Positions 53,571-63,268 of a DNA stretch of 64,000 bases are shown in pieces. The first letter of the stretch is position 1, and each line of letters begins with the position of its first letter. A model generated the notes under the pieces. The model worked only from the letters and a program-made list of their open reading frames with translations, did not search any database and was not told where the DNA came from. The position numbers were made by a program, and so were the translations under genes. This DNA is from Asterias rubens (lineage: Eukaryota; Echinodermata; Asteroidea; Forcipulatida; Asteriidae), in contig NC_047082.1 in NCBI RefSeq assembly GCF_902459465.1, positions 5,766,001-5,830,000 of the forward strand, written 5' to 3'.

Positions 53571-56500
53571 GTGAGTTAGCTGTTTTTAACCGGTCCTACT
53601 ACTTGCCGTCAACTCGCCGACTTGCCGTCAACTCGCCGTCAACTCATTACATTTACATGAACAATTTATAAATGGGGCACGGAAGTGTTAAGTCTGGGCT
53701 AAACTACATCTTTCTCATGGTTTTCGGTACAAATTCATTCACAAAAACGACTTTGTGTTGATAAAAAAAAGTACCAATCATTGACATCTTGGGCCAAGAC
53801 TAATCAAGGTGAAAAAGCAAGATGGCGGCCGACGGTTTTGCTGCTTCGAGAAACTTTTTCACGAGAAAAAAAACTCAAATTTTATTCCGAAATATGACCT
53901 AAAACTTACTCGAATTCTCTTTGAGCTGATACTTTACAGTCCTATGCTTCTTTAGTGGATTTTTAAATGTATATTGGTGGAGTTGACGGCGAGTTGACGG
54001 CGCAAGTGAGTTGACGGCGAGTTGACGGCAAGTAGTAGGACCCGTTTTTAACTAGTCTATTGTCGTCGTCAGATCGGGATGCACTAAATACCGACAACTC
54101 GCGACCCCTACCCTGACGACAACTAACACGACAATTTTCTTTTAAATACACTTTAAAAAACATTTGAACATAGCCCTGCAGTGGTACTGTGGTAGGACGT
54201 CAGTCAATCATCAGTTCAGTTGGTGCCACTTGCTTGCAACGGCAATTGAATGAACGGAGGAGTCCAACCTGGGCTAATTAACATAAGATAAGTCATTGGT
54301 AAATGAAAGAGTACCCTGGTGTCATGTGTTTTCAGTAGGATAACAGGAAAATTGTTCACAATCAAACGGTAAAAAAAAAAAATTCAAATCATCTATCCAA
54401 TTTTTTTACAGTAACACTTGCACTTCATGGTGTGTTGAAATTTTTAAAGTTTTGGTTTTACGTTGCGAGAGACAGTCCGCCATTAACAGTGCTTATGCAT
54501 GCACGACATTGGAGCAACGTCATATGTTTTCACACCTTTCATTGGTTGGTATTTTATTGAATATTCAGAAGCTAGTACGGCGTGCAAAATAAATCTAAAG
54601 TATTATTCAATTACTACTTAAAACAAATTTAATTACATTTTTGTCCTAAGGCATTTTGGCTACTATATTAGAATCCAGAGATATCATAAGGCATGAAAGT
54701 AAAACACCCCACCCCCTTGAAACACACACACTTCATAACAATCCGTTTTCCCCCATTTCAGACCAGTTATGTTTGGTTTCAAGAAATCAGAAACCAATCT
54801 ATGATATTTTCTCTTTAAATGTAGACTTTTTGATATTTATTACGCTTATCGGAGTTTTTTTACAGTATGCAGTAAATAAAAAAAAAAATTGTGTCATTTT
54901 CACTTAAAATATTTTAATATTTTCCCCATATTGGCACACCATAGAATCCCAAATAGTAACCACCTCACGTGATCCATCCAGTGACTAAAGCAGAATGAAA
55001 CTCAATCTAGCAGATAGTAATTTTGTTTTGAACTTTCGAGGTTGGATGATGTTTCTTTGACTCATTTGAATGTTGGCATAATAATGCACTAGTGATTAGT
55101 ACCAAAAATCAATCATTTTATAAATGTTTGAGCATAACCAACGACAGGAAACTTTTTTCTCAGCATGATTAAGCCTGATGAAAATACAGACCGTGAGTAA
55201 ACTGCATAGCTTCTGTCACCGGTGCAGCTTGCACAACCTAGTGGTAAACGGGAATCAAATTTGGGGACCGAAAACATATGAGGGTCGATAACGTATGACG
55301 CTACAATATGTACTCATAATATACATCTACAAAATCACCTTTCCAAACTGTTAAAAAAAATTTTTTACCCCGTTTTTTTTATTAGTATTACGACTGTTTT
55401 TATAACGACCGGTAGTCACATGTAGTATCTGCCGATGTACTTAATTATACCGCAGTGTGGACTTTTTTTGTGGTAATACAAAATGCAAGACGATCATATG
55501 GCCATGTGGGTAGCATGTGCGACCTGTCCATGTGTTGGCATCAGTTCACACAATTCTCTTGCAAAACGAATTCAAGTTTATTTTAAGGATCATTACAAAT
55601 TTTGTATTATTTATTGTATTGTTTTTGAAAAAACTGCAGTACATGTACATGTAGTATTAAAATGATTATGATAAAAAAAAAGACAACTCAGCCTTTAGAA
55701 ATAGTTAGAACTTACCCCTGCAGTGTAATCGTCCCAAAAGTACGTCGAAAGACAACGGGGCGGATACTACCGGTCGTTTCTAATTCAGGGTAAAATTTTA
55801 CATTCAAATGTTCTTTTAAAGTGTTATAAAATTTGTTGTCGTCAGGGATCGTGAGTGGGGTTGTCGTACTGTCATGCCCTGTGATTCATTCATTATTGGG
55901 TTATTCTTTAAAAACAAAATTCCAATGGCGACCAGAGGTGGAATTACAGGAAACTATACAGAGATTGAAAATTAGATAAAAATTACGACATTTTGGTTTT
56001 AAAGGTAGTGGACACTATTACACATATTGACTGGCAATGAGGTAACTAGTGTACGTCTATTCCCCCGAGGGACTTTGAGTGACCAGAAGAGTGACCTACA
56101 TGTATTTCCCAAGGCCGAGGGAAATAGGCCCCTCTTTTGTAGTTGCTGTTCACGGTCCAAGTCAAGAGAGGGCGCTGTAACCAGGCACAATTTTCAAAGA
56201 CTTGTGCCCGGCGGGTCCTTATTCCCGCAAAATAAGCGCACGCGATCACTTGCCTAGACTATAGTTCACCCCACATGACCGTGTTTCAGCCAACCAGAAT
56301 ACAGAACAAGCAAGAGGTGTGTTATAATGGTAATTACTCAAAATAATTATTACCATAAAACCTTACTTGGTAACGAGTAATGGGTAGCTGTTGATGCTAT
56401 AAAAAATTGTGAGAAATGGCTCCCTCTGTAAGTAAGGTACTGGTAGTTTTTGAGAAAGAAGTAATTTTCCACGAATTTGATTTTGAGACCTCAGAATTAG

Positions 56501-59500
56501 ATTTTTAGGTCTCCTTTTCGATTGCTGTGGCCATTGATTGGGTTCTGAAGAAAGCTACGAAGGATCGAGGAATCATTTGGACTGTCCGACCTTGATTTTG
56601 CTGACGATATTGCAACATTGTCCGAGAGTACCCAGGGTCTCCAGACTGTAATGGAATCCATCAGTGATGCCTCAGCTGGACTGGGTCTTATGATCTATCT
56701 ATCTATCTAGCCTATGAGTTTTCCAAATTTCACCCAAGCTAACTGTGTTCTTCTTCGGACTTCTCCTTCCATTTCGTGATCAAGGGTGATGTTTTTACCA
56801 AGGTATGTAACCGTTCACCTTCTCGATTGTCGTTTGTTATTGTTTTGTCTTGTAGCTTGTTGCTCATCATTTTGACTCTCTGCACTAAACTCTTGAATCA
56901 TCTGCAGCTCATCGGGATCGTGACTGACAAGCATGATGTCATCTGCAAGCCTTAAATGAGTTACATTAGATGTTCCCCATTTATTGCAATTCCTTTTGAT
57001 TGCCAATCCAGGTTTCTGAATACATCCTCCATGGCTGCTGTAAAGAGTTTGGGAGAAATTGGATCACCCTGTCTGACCCATTTAAGGATTTTGAAAACAT
57101 TGGTGGTAGTGTTCTCCAAATAAATTCTGGCACTTGGATCTTTGTATAGCTTTGATAAGACGGATATATTTGCCATCACTGATCTGTTTCTCCAATGCAT
57201 CAAGAAGTGACTGATGGTCTAGACTCTCAAATGCTTTCTCATAGTCCATGAAGCCTAGGAAGATGTTAAAACGATATTCGTTGGCCTTTTCAATTATCTG
57301 GCTTAAGGTGTGTAGATGGTCTGATGTCCTAAATCCTCCTCGGAACCCTGCCTTTTCTTTTGGCCGAATATCATCAAGCTGTCTCTGGACTCTTGCAAGA
57401 ATGATTCTGGTGAAGACTTTAGGTAGAAGACTGATTGGTCGGTAATTCTTGATGTCTTTCATGTCCCCCTTTTTGACTAATGTGATGACCTTGGATTCAT
57501 TCAACCGGGTAGGAACTTGTTCAAGTTGAAGGAACCATTTTGAACAACTCCTCTCCTCCCAACTTTAGAATGTCAGAAGTTAATTGGTCCTCTCCAGGAG
57601 CCTTTCCTTTCTTCATGTGGTTTAGAGCATTCTGCACTTGTTCCTTCAATAATGGGTGGTACACTACCAGCCTTTTTATTCCAGTCTTCTGTTCTCCAGT
57701 CTGGTCTATCGATGTCGTACTGCTCTCTATAGAACTCTTCAATGGTTTCTGTGATTTTAGTTTTATCAGTAACTTCTGTCCCATCTTTTGTTTTCAGTTA
57801 TAATAACAGCTTTTTCCTCCATGTAGTTTTTTTATTGATGATTTTTGGCCCTTTATTGCTCTCCAACACCTCTTTCACCATCTTGGTCCTGTGTTGTCGC
57901 AACAAACTCTAGTGTCCAGTACAATCTGTGGGCGGCGCATGAACTGGCTGGGCCATGTTTCGCGGCTCCCCCCCCCCCACCTCTTCGAGACTCGCAATCA
58001 AGTCCTGTGGTGGAACCGCCGGGAAGAAGGAGGAGAGGTCGACCTAAAATGAACTTGCACCAGACCATCTAGCGGGAGCTTCATAGGGTCAACAAAGGCT
58101 GGAGCGACGTCAGGTCACTGACTGCTGACCGTTCTGCCTGGAGAGCGTTGACTGCCTCATGCATCGGACGACCCAGGAGCCCCTTAGTCTAAGTAAGTAA
58201 GTGAAATCAAGCATCTGAAAGCACACAACTTCGTGTGACAAGGGTGTTTTTTCTTTCATAGTTATCTCGCAACTTCGACGACCAAGCGAGCTCAAATTTT
58301 CACAGGTTTGTTATTTTATGCATATGTTGATATACACCAAGTGAGAAGACTGGTCTTTGACAATTACCAATAGTGTCCACTGTCTTTAACCATGTTACGA
58401 ACAACCTTATATAAATGCCAGTCACATAACAGCCCCGATCTATGGGCGTGGGAGAATAGTTTGCGTTTCTTATTTATGAGTTTTTTAAGTTCTGGTGTGA
58501 TCCATGGAGAAAATCTTGACCGTCGCCTTGACATTGTAGGAATTGATTAGCACACGGCAGCGTTGAGTATGTCCGTGAAGATTTCTGCAAATGAGTTGAT
58601 GTCATTAGGGTCCATAAATGCAGACCAAGGGATGAGATGAAGCAATCTTCCAAGATGATCAAAGTCCCCACGGTGAACTGTAGAAAAGAGCGAAGAATGC
58701 CGGACGAGAAGGGGGTTGCTTGACCGAAACGCAAAGTGTACTGCAAAATGGTTAGTTTCCACTGGACTGGGGGCAGTGGAAACAGAAGCGAATCTATAAG
58801 GACGGTTTTAGAAAACCAAGTCAATGATAAAACCAGCAGTGGGATTTACGAGGTGGGGGTGCGTTACTGATGTGACGAGCTGCTCCAAGACAAACTCGGC
58901 AGCAATATCAAATAGTCGGGAACGATTAGGGCTAGATTGATTAGTGGGGTTGACGTCTACATTAAAGTCACCCAAGACAATACCCCCATCAAAGTCATTC
59001 ATACTCACAGTTTGAAATGCCTCTCTGAGTCTTACCCAGTATGATGCGTTAGATGATGGAGGGCAATAGAGAATACCAACTAGCCATGATTCAGTAGAAA
59101 TCTTTTCTGACATCCACATCAGTTCAATGTCATCATGTTCAAGTTGTTCAAGCCTACATGTACATGGTGACAAGGACCCGTTGATAGCAGCAAGTACACC
59201 ACCTCCACGGCGTCCATGACAACGATCTTGCCGATGGATGACGTAATCTTCAGGCAGGCCAAGAATACGTTCATTGTCATGAGGTGTTAGCCACGTCTCA
59301 ATGAATAGAAGGATGTCCGGTAGCAAATTAGCATATAAATACCACTCGAGCTGGGGGTCCTTTGTTCCGGATGCTACGAGTGTTACATAAAATGCCAGTA
59401 ATGTTATTTCGTTTAGGCCGATCATTCATGTTTTGATCAGGATGTTGAAGAGGAGAATGAGGCCCAGGGTTAAGTTCAATGTCACCACCAGCAATCAGGC

Positions 59501-61271
59501 CATATAACAGCATGTAGACTAGGCCATGACTGGTTATAGGCTGTTTAGGTTTCCCGCCGCACAAATGATGGAGATTACCTTTTGATAGCAGAGCCGATCC
59601 ATACCCTAGACGATTATGCAAAATAATGTCTGTAAATTTCAGGAAGGTCTTGGGGTTCAACTTGCCCAGGATAACAACGAATGGATCACGGGTGTCATGA
59701 TGACAATCAGATGTGTTTTCAGATTCAACAGCACGGTAGAAAGACGAAAACAGAAACAAAATACGGAGAGCCAAAACAAAAGACGTGTTGATCGCCATTT
59801 TGGTCATGCGCAATCTGGGTGCTGTTCAATTCTTCCCTACGTCTGGGTCACATACCTGCTTTGTGTTCAAAATGGGCGACAAGTCTTTTGTTACAAATTA
59901 TCGGCCAGCTAGTTGCGCTCACCTTGGTATTGTGCAAAGTTTTGGAAAAGGTTGTCTCTTCAGCCATCATTGAACACACGAGTATGTTTGGCTTGCTGAA
60001 CAACCGTCAACACGGCTTCACCAAAAGTAGAAGTTGTGTTACTCAACTTGTTAATGTTTGGCACGAGTGGGCTTCCACCATTGATCCTCCGTGTCCTCTT
60101 CGAATAAGCATTCTTCTTCTATTTCAAGTGGTGTCCTCGGTCAATGATATTACGGCTGAGGTTTCTCCAGGTCTTCCTGTCCCCCATGCATGTGGATACT
60201 TCCCCAGCTGTCACAAATCCAGTGTCCTTTTTCAGCAGATCGATATAGGTCAGGTGGCCTCGACCTCTTTGGGCTTGACCTTGCTTGGGCTCCCAGAGCA
60301 CAAGCATTACCTGAATAAAAAAGTGCAAGGTCTATAGAGCTATTGTGCTATCCTGCCTCCTGTACAGCTCAGAGTCCTACACGCTATACCGTAGACACAT
60401 TCACTGCCTGTCCAGGGTCTACCTACGGCACCTTAGAACCATCCTTGGTATCAAGTAGTGTGACCATTTGAAATGTTCATTTTTACTTATTACAACCACC
60501 AATAATGCTTGAGACCTGAGCAATAAAAGTGCAATATGAAAATAATGTGAAACTTAGTTGTTATTGGTTTTGTTTGTGAAATTAATGTACAATTTTTTTG
60601 TTTTATTTTTTTTTGTTTATAGGAAGCAAATGCATCATATGAGTGTCTCCATGAAACCAACTTTGACAGAAAGTTGTGCCAGACATATTTTGTTAATTAT
60701 CAAAATTGTCAAAAGTTTTGGGTAAGCACCATACAATGTCTGTGGGGTCATTCCATGTCGAATCAACCAATAGGGGTATGGGTCACCTCTCATATTTGGC
60801 TGAAAATTCATTGAAATTCACTGTCTCTCAGTGAACTAATATAATTTAGTGACCGCGATTGTGTTTTTTCGGGATTAGTGCCCATTCGGGCACTAGTCTT
60901 TTAATTTAGTGACTGGTTACAGCGCCCTCTCTTGACATGAACCATGAACAGCAACTAAAAATGTCCTTTCTTTTCCAAATTTCTTTTCTTATTTCACATT
61001 TAAGACCTTCGGCGTCGGGAAATAGGTCCCTCTTCTGGTCACTCAAAGTCCCTCGGGAATAGACGTATACTACCTCATTGAGGTAACTACATAACATGTA
61101 GCCAGTCAATATGCGTATATTATTTTACTAAATTTTGCTATAATTAATAATGAAATTTATTTCTCAATTATCCAACAGCTGAATATTCAAAGAGAGAGGA
61201 GGAAACTTGGGATTAAACCATCACTTCCACCAGCAGAGGAAAGAGACAGAATTATTCAAGAGAGACAGTAA
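53460..61271 (+). CDS. CHCHD7: CHCHD7 / COX23 orthologue, three coding exons
   Basis: Joined exons 53460-53570, 60623-60721 and 61179-61271 give a 100-residue protein. Exon 1 supplies DNNPCVS, exon 2 the rest of the CHCH domain, exon 3 the basic tail ending KPSLPPAEERDRIIQ. Two CX9C motifs are complete: C35 to C45 and C56 to C66. Family knowledge: twin-CX9C proteins are imported into the mitochondrial intermembrane space and oxidised by Mia40/CHCHD4; the yeast relative Cox23 is needed for cytochrome c oxidase assembly. All introns are phase 0. An in-frame TAA at 53439 supports the start at 53460, with a second ATG at 53472. The N-terminus is about 15 residues longer than I expect for vertebrates. 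Intron 1 (7052 bp) is full of transposons; intron 2 is 457 bp. Confidence 0.93.
53591..54043. mobile_element. 453-bp inverted-repeat element in CHCHD7 intron 1
   Basis: The ends CGGTCCTACTACTTGCCGTC and GACGGCAAGTAGTAGGACCC are inverted, with extra internal GAGTTGACGGC repeats. The 9-bp GTTTTTAAC lies on both sides (53582-53590 and 54044-54052). The left end is 20 bp after the exon 1 donor. There is no coding potential; the 9-bp duplication suggests a Mutator-like source. Confidence 0.88.
54053..55998. other. Unassigned CHCHD7 intron 1 sequence
   Basis: No domain or repeat boundary was recognised. Short frames at 54656-54907 and 55483-55665 show nothing. Confidence 0.5.
56017..56328 (+). repeat. 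Dispersed repeat, inverted relative at 60842-61110
   Basis: CATATTGACTGGC, GACGTCTATTCCC-like, GAGGGACTTTGAGTGACCAG and AAGAGAGGGCGCTGTAACC also occur, reverse complemented, at 60842-61110. The two copies are inverted within the same intron and the following intron of CHCHD7. Confidence 0.8.
56515..56692 (+). pseudogene. LINE RT palm fragment
   Basis: A broken frame reads AIDWVLKKATKDRG and then DLDFADDIATLSESTQGLQ, the catalytic ADD region of a non-LTR RT. One base is out of frame near 56590. It is part of the LINE whose C-terminal end lies at 57925-58195. Confidence 0.8.
56693..57920 (-). pseudogene. RTE-like LINE, decayed, inserted in another LINE
   Basis: On the minus strand, in several frames: linker KKGKAPGEDQLTSDILK (about 57590), RT core KNYRPISLLPKVFTRIILARV (about 57450), RGGFRTSDHLHTLSQIIEK, VRQGDPISPKLFTAAME, catalytic LRLADDIMLVSHD (about 56950) and LGKNITLDHEMEGEVRRRTQ (about 56760). 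The 3' end abuts a GATA microsatellite (TCTATCTATCTATC at 56693 on the plus strand), as RTE elements often do. At least three frame changes make it inactive. It lies between the two parts of a plus-strand LINE. Confidence 0.85.
57925..58195 (+). pseudogene. LINE C-terminal fragment
   Basis: The frame reads CGRRMNWLGHVSRL, then GRRRRGRPKMNLHQTI, then after a stop NKGWSDVRSLTADRSAWRAL. This is the usual C-terminal end of the LINE type whose RT fragment is at 56515. A run of C near 57969 breaks the frame. Confidence 0.8.
58390..59813 (-). pseudogene. CR1/L2-like LINE: leader with 2A-like peptide, endonuclease, linker
   Basis: From 59813 down, the minus strand encodes a hydrophobic signal-like start (FVLALRILFLFSS), a 2A-like motif ending NPGP, then ITGILCNTRSIRNK, where an APE endonuclease begins. 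A frame change at about 59360 leads to the 58808-59425 frame with FIETWLTP, GRRGGGVLAAI and GDFNVDVNP. The linker (NDINSFAEIFTDIL, then SPWITPELKKLINKKRKLF in other frames) extends to about 58430. There it reaches the TTAA MITE at 58389. It is the 5' half of a LINE with at least three frame breaks. Confidence 0.85.
59460..59512 (-). other. 2A-like oligopeptide coding site
   Basis: The frame 59328-59813 reads LLYGLIAGGDIELNPGP at residues 102-118. It fits the D-x-E-x-N-P-G-P signature at which ribosomes skip a peptide bond between G and P. Such sequences are known in some non-LTR retrotransposons of sea urchins and other animals. Function is not tested here. Confidence 0.88.
59815..60092 (+). 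pseudogene. LINE RT fragment in the opposite orientation
   Basis: The frames read SFVTNYRP and then KVLEKVVSSAIIEH, LLNNRQHGFTKSRSCVTQLV and WHEWAST, the N-terminal RT motifs of a CR1/L2-like LINE. It starts within a few bases of the 5' end of the minus-strand endonuclease fragment and points away from it. Confidence 0.82.
60119..60460. pseudogene. Head-to-head pair of LINE C-terminal fragments
   Basis: On the minus strand 60119-60315 reads VLWEPKQGQAQRGRGHLTY, IDLLKKDTG and MGDRKTWRNL. On the plus strand 60318-60456 reads VYRAIVLSCLLYSSES, LYRRHIHCLSRVYLRHL and RTILGIK. In intact LINEs the second lies about 40 residues upstream of the first on one strand. Here the order is inverted around about 60316. 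Confidence 0.75.
60623..60721 (+). CDS. CHCHD7: CHCHD7 exon 2
   Basis: 33 codons, EANASYECL through CQKFW. The acceptor is a T-rich tract ending TTTATAG; the donor is GTAAGC. It carries three of the four CX9C cysteines and the NFDRKLCQTYFVNYQNC helix-turn-helix characteristic of CHCHD7. Confidence 0.95.
60842..61110 (-). repeat. Inverted copy of the dispersed repeat at 56017
   Basis: The plus strand reads AGCGCCCTCTCTTGACATG, then TCTGGTCACTCAAAGTCCCT and GCCAGTCAATATGCG, the reverse complement of the block at 56017-56200. It fills most of CHCHD7 intron 2. Confidence 0.8.
61179..61271 (+). CDS. CHCHD7: CHCHD7 exon 3 and stop
   Basis: 30 codons, LNIQRERRKLGIKPSLPP onward, and TAA at 61269-61271. 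The acceptor is TTATCCAACAG. The RRKLGIKP and PPAEERD words match the conserved tail of the family. Confidence 0.93.
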   Translation: MNIQRERRKLGIKPSLPPAEERDRIIQERQ

Positions 61272-61972
61272 TATTGAACCATGTACTGCCTGTGAGTACT
61301 GGTGGCAGGCCTGGGATTAAGCAAACGGAAGAGCAGAGACCAATTGCTTGAACCATACATTGGACAGCTCAGGGATTTGTTGAAGTGCCTCCATTGAACT
61401 CCTTCAAGTTGAGTTGTTTCATGCTGTAAGATTTAACCAACACAGGATGGTGGTTTTCACACATTGTCCAACGACTGTAAATGTACATGTACATGGAAAA
61501 GCTGTATGTTAAAGCGCCTTGAGCGTCACAGAGTGACAGAGAGTTTGGTCAGAATGCCCTTCATCCAAATTAATTCAATATATACGCTAAACATTCTCAT
61601 CAAAATAATTTATAGTTTTGGCCTGGCTCAATCTTGCCCCTTTGAATGTTGATAAAGTCAAGGCCAAATTGGCATGCCCTAATTCCCTATATTAGTCAAG
61701 GCCTGGTGTTGACCTCACTCATCCAAACTTTCAACAGTTTGTGTATTTATAAGCATGATAAGTGAGTTTCTGCCTAGTACAAAGTGTGTGGTAGCACAAC
61801 AGGTGCTTATACATGTAAGAGTGTTGTGACATGCTGATATAAACTAGCAAATACGTGTAATAGTTAAACATCCATGTGTTGACTGAATTACAGAAAATAT
61901 TGACTCCTCTGATTTTGTTATACTGTGGTTTCCATAATAAGCATCTAATCCCTATTTGTGTGTTGCACTACT

Positions 61973-61978
61973 AATAAA
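61973..61978 (+). terminator. Candidate CHCHD7 polyadenylation signal
   Basis: This AATAAA lies 702 bp after the CHCHD7 stop codon. Between them is sequence without other recognised features, suitable for a 3' UTR. No transcript evidence is available. Confidence 0.4.
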
Positions 61979-62308
61979 CGAGAAGTACAATGCAAACTGA
62001 CATTTATTATGAGTGATTGGTTTATCAAGACTTAATAATTCTAAGGTTTCTATAACTCAAAACAGTGGGGTTCTTTTGGGCTTTTTAAACCATTAGGATC
62101 TCCAGTACATGTATATAATATCAATAACATTTTTTGGGGAAGGTCAACGGTGGATTATTTGAGTCAAATTGGTGGCCTCAAACCACTCTTGGCTTATCCT
62201 TTGAGTCTAGGAGGTGCTAAGACCAAGACCAAGGCCTTGCATATAGCGAGGCTGAGACCATTAAGTCTGCAACGCCATTAAATTTAGGGCAATTAAGTCC
62301 GTTTTAAA
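61979..62308. other. Unassigned sequence
   Basis: Nothing recognised. Confidence 0.5.
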
Positions 62309-63268
62309 TTAAAGGCAGTGGACACTATTGGTAATTACTCAAAGTAATTATTGGCATAAAACCTTTCTTGGTAATGAGTAATGGGGAGAGATTTTGAGAA
62401 AGAAGTAATTTTCCACGAATTTGATTTCGAGAATTTGAGGTCTTGAAATCAAGCATCTGAAAGCACACAACTTCGTTAGCCCTATATAGGACTCTTTCTC
62501 TGTATACAGAGTCCTAACTATTGAGGCCCGTTTCTGCAACAAGCCACTAATTTCAACAGATTCACATTCCATGGCGGCAAACATTTTTCTGCGGTGGGTT
62601 TTGGTCGTCATACATTCTTCACAAATCCGTCATTTTCGTAAAATAATGCAGCTCCCAACGTTAAAAAATTCCTGTTTTGATCGTTTTCTCACAGTGTTGT
62701 CTGTTGTCGTGCGTACGCGTATACATTCGCGTGCAAGACGCAAGATGCAAGACGCATGTATTCTGGCTCACCGTATCTTGACTGCACAGCGTTCAACACG
62801 CAAACACACTGCAAGATTTGGGCGTCTTGCGTACACACGGCAGACTGTGAGAGTACAAACAAACATTTGAATTTCTTAACGTTGGGAGCTGCATTATTTC
62901 ATGAAAATGACGGATTTGTGAGGAATATATGAGGACCAAAACCCACCGCAGAAAAATGTATGCTGCCATAGAATGTGAATCTGTTGAAATTAGTGGCTTG
63001 TTGCAGGTAAGATTTAAGTTATGAAGCTGTGAACATTTTCCACCCCAGAAATGTACCCTGATGACGTCACTGTAGTACAAAACGAAAGTGTAAGGCTGCC
63101 AGGGCTAACAACTTCGTGTGACAAGGGTGTTTTTCTTTCATTATTATCTCGCAATTTCGACGACCGATTGAGCTCAAATTTTCACAGGTTTGTTATTTTA
63201 TGTATATGTTGAGATACAGCAAGTAAGAGCACTGGTCTTTGACAATTACCAATAGTGTCCAGTGTGTA
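62309..63268. mobile_element. TTAA MITE family A, copy with a foldback insertion
   Basis: The left end TTAAAGGCAGTGGACACTAT runs to CACACAACTTCG at 62475; the right part resumes at 63109 and ends in AATTACCAATAGTGTCC with a degraded terminus. The break carries the 633-bp element below. Confidence 0.88.
62476..63108. mobile_element. 633-bp foldback element with 8-bp target duplication
   Basis: The ends TTAGCCCT and AGGGCTAA are inverted and the 8-bp CAACTTCG is duplicated exactly (62468-62475, 63109-63116). Inside, arms of about 130 bp (62540-62670 against 62875-63005, with GCAGCTCCCAACGTTAA and TTAACGTTGGGAGCTGC) form a long hairpin around a GC-rich, CGTACGCG-containing centre. The 8-bp duplication fits hAT; no transposase is present. 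Frames here are palindrome by-products. Confidence 0.88.

Larger units (their letters stand above)
55999..58389. mobile_element. TTAA MITE family A, copy with nested insertions
   Basis: Pieces of one family A element are spread over 2.4 kb: TTAAAGGTAGTGGACACTAT at 55999, the second piece from about 56329 to 56513, and the right end at 58200-58389 ending in GTGTCCACTGTCTTTAA. The gaps hold a dispersed repeat (56017-56328) and two LINEs (56515-58199). Confidence 0.82.
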
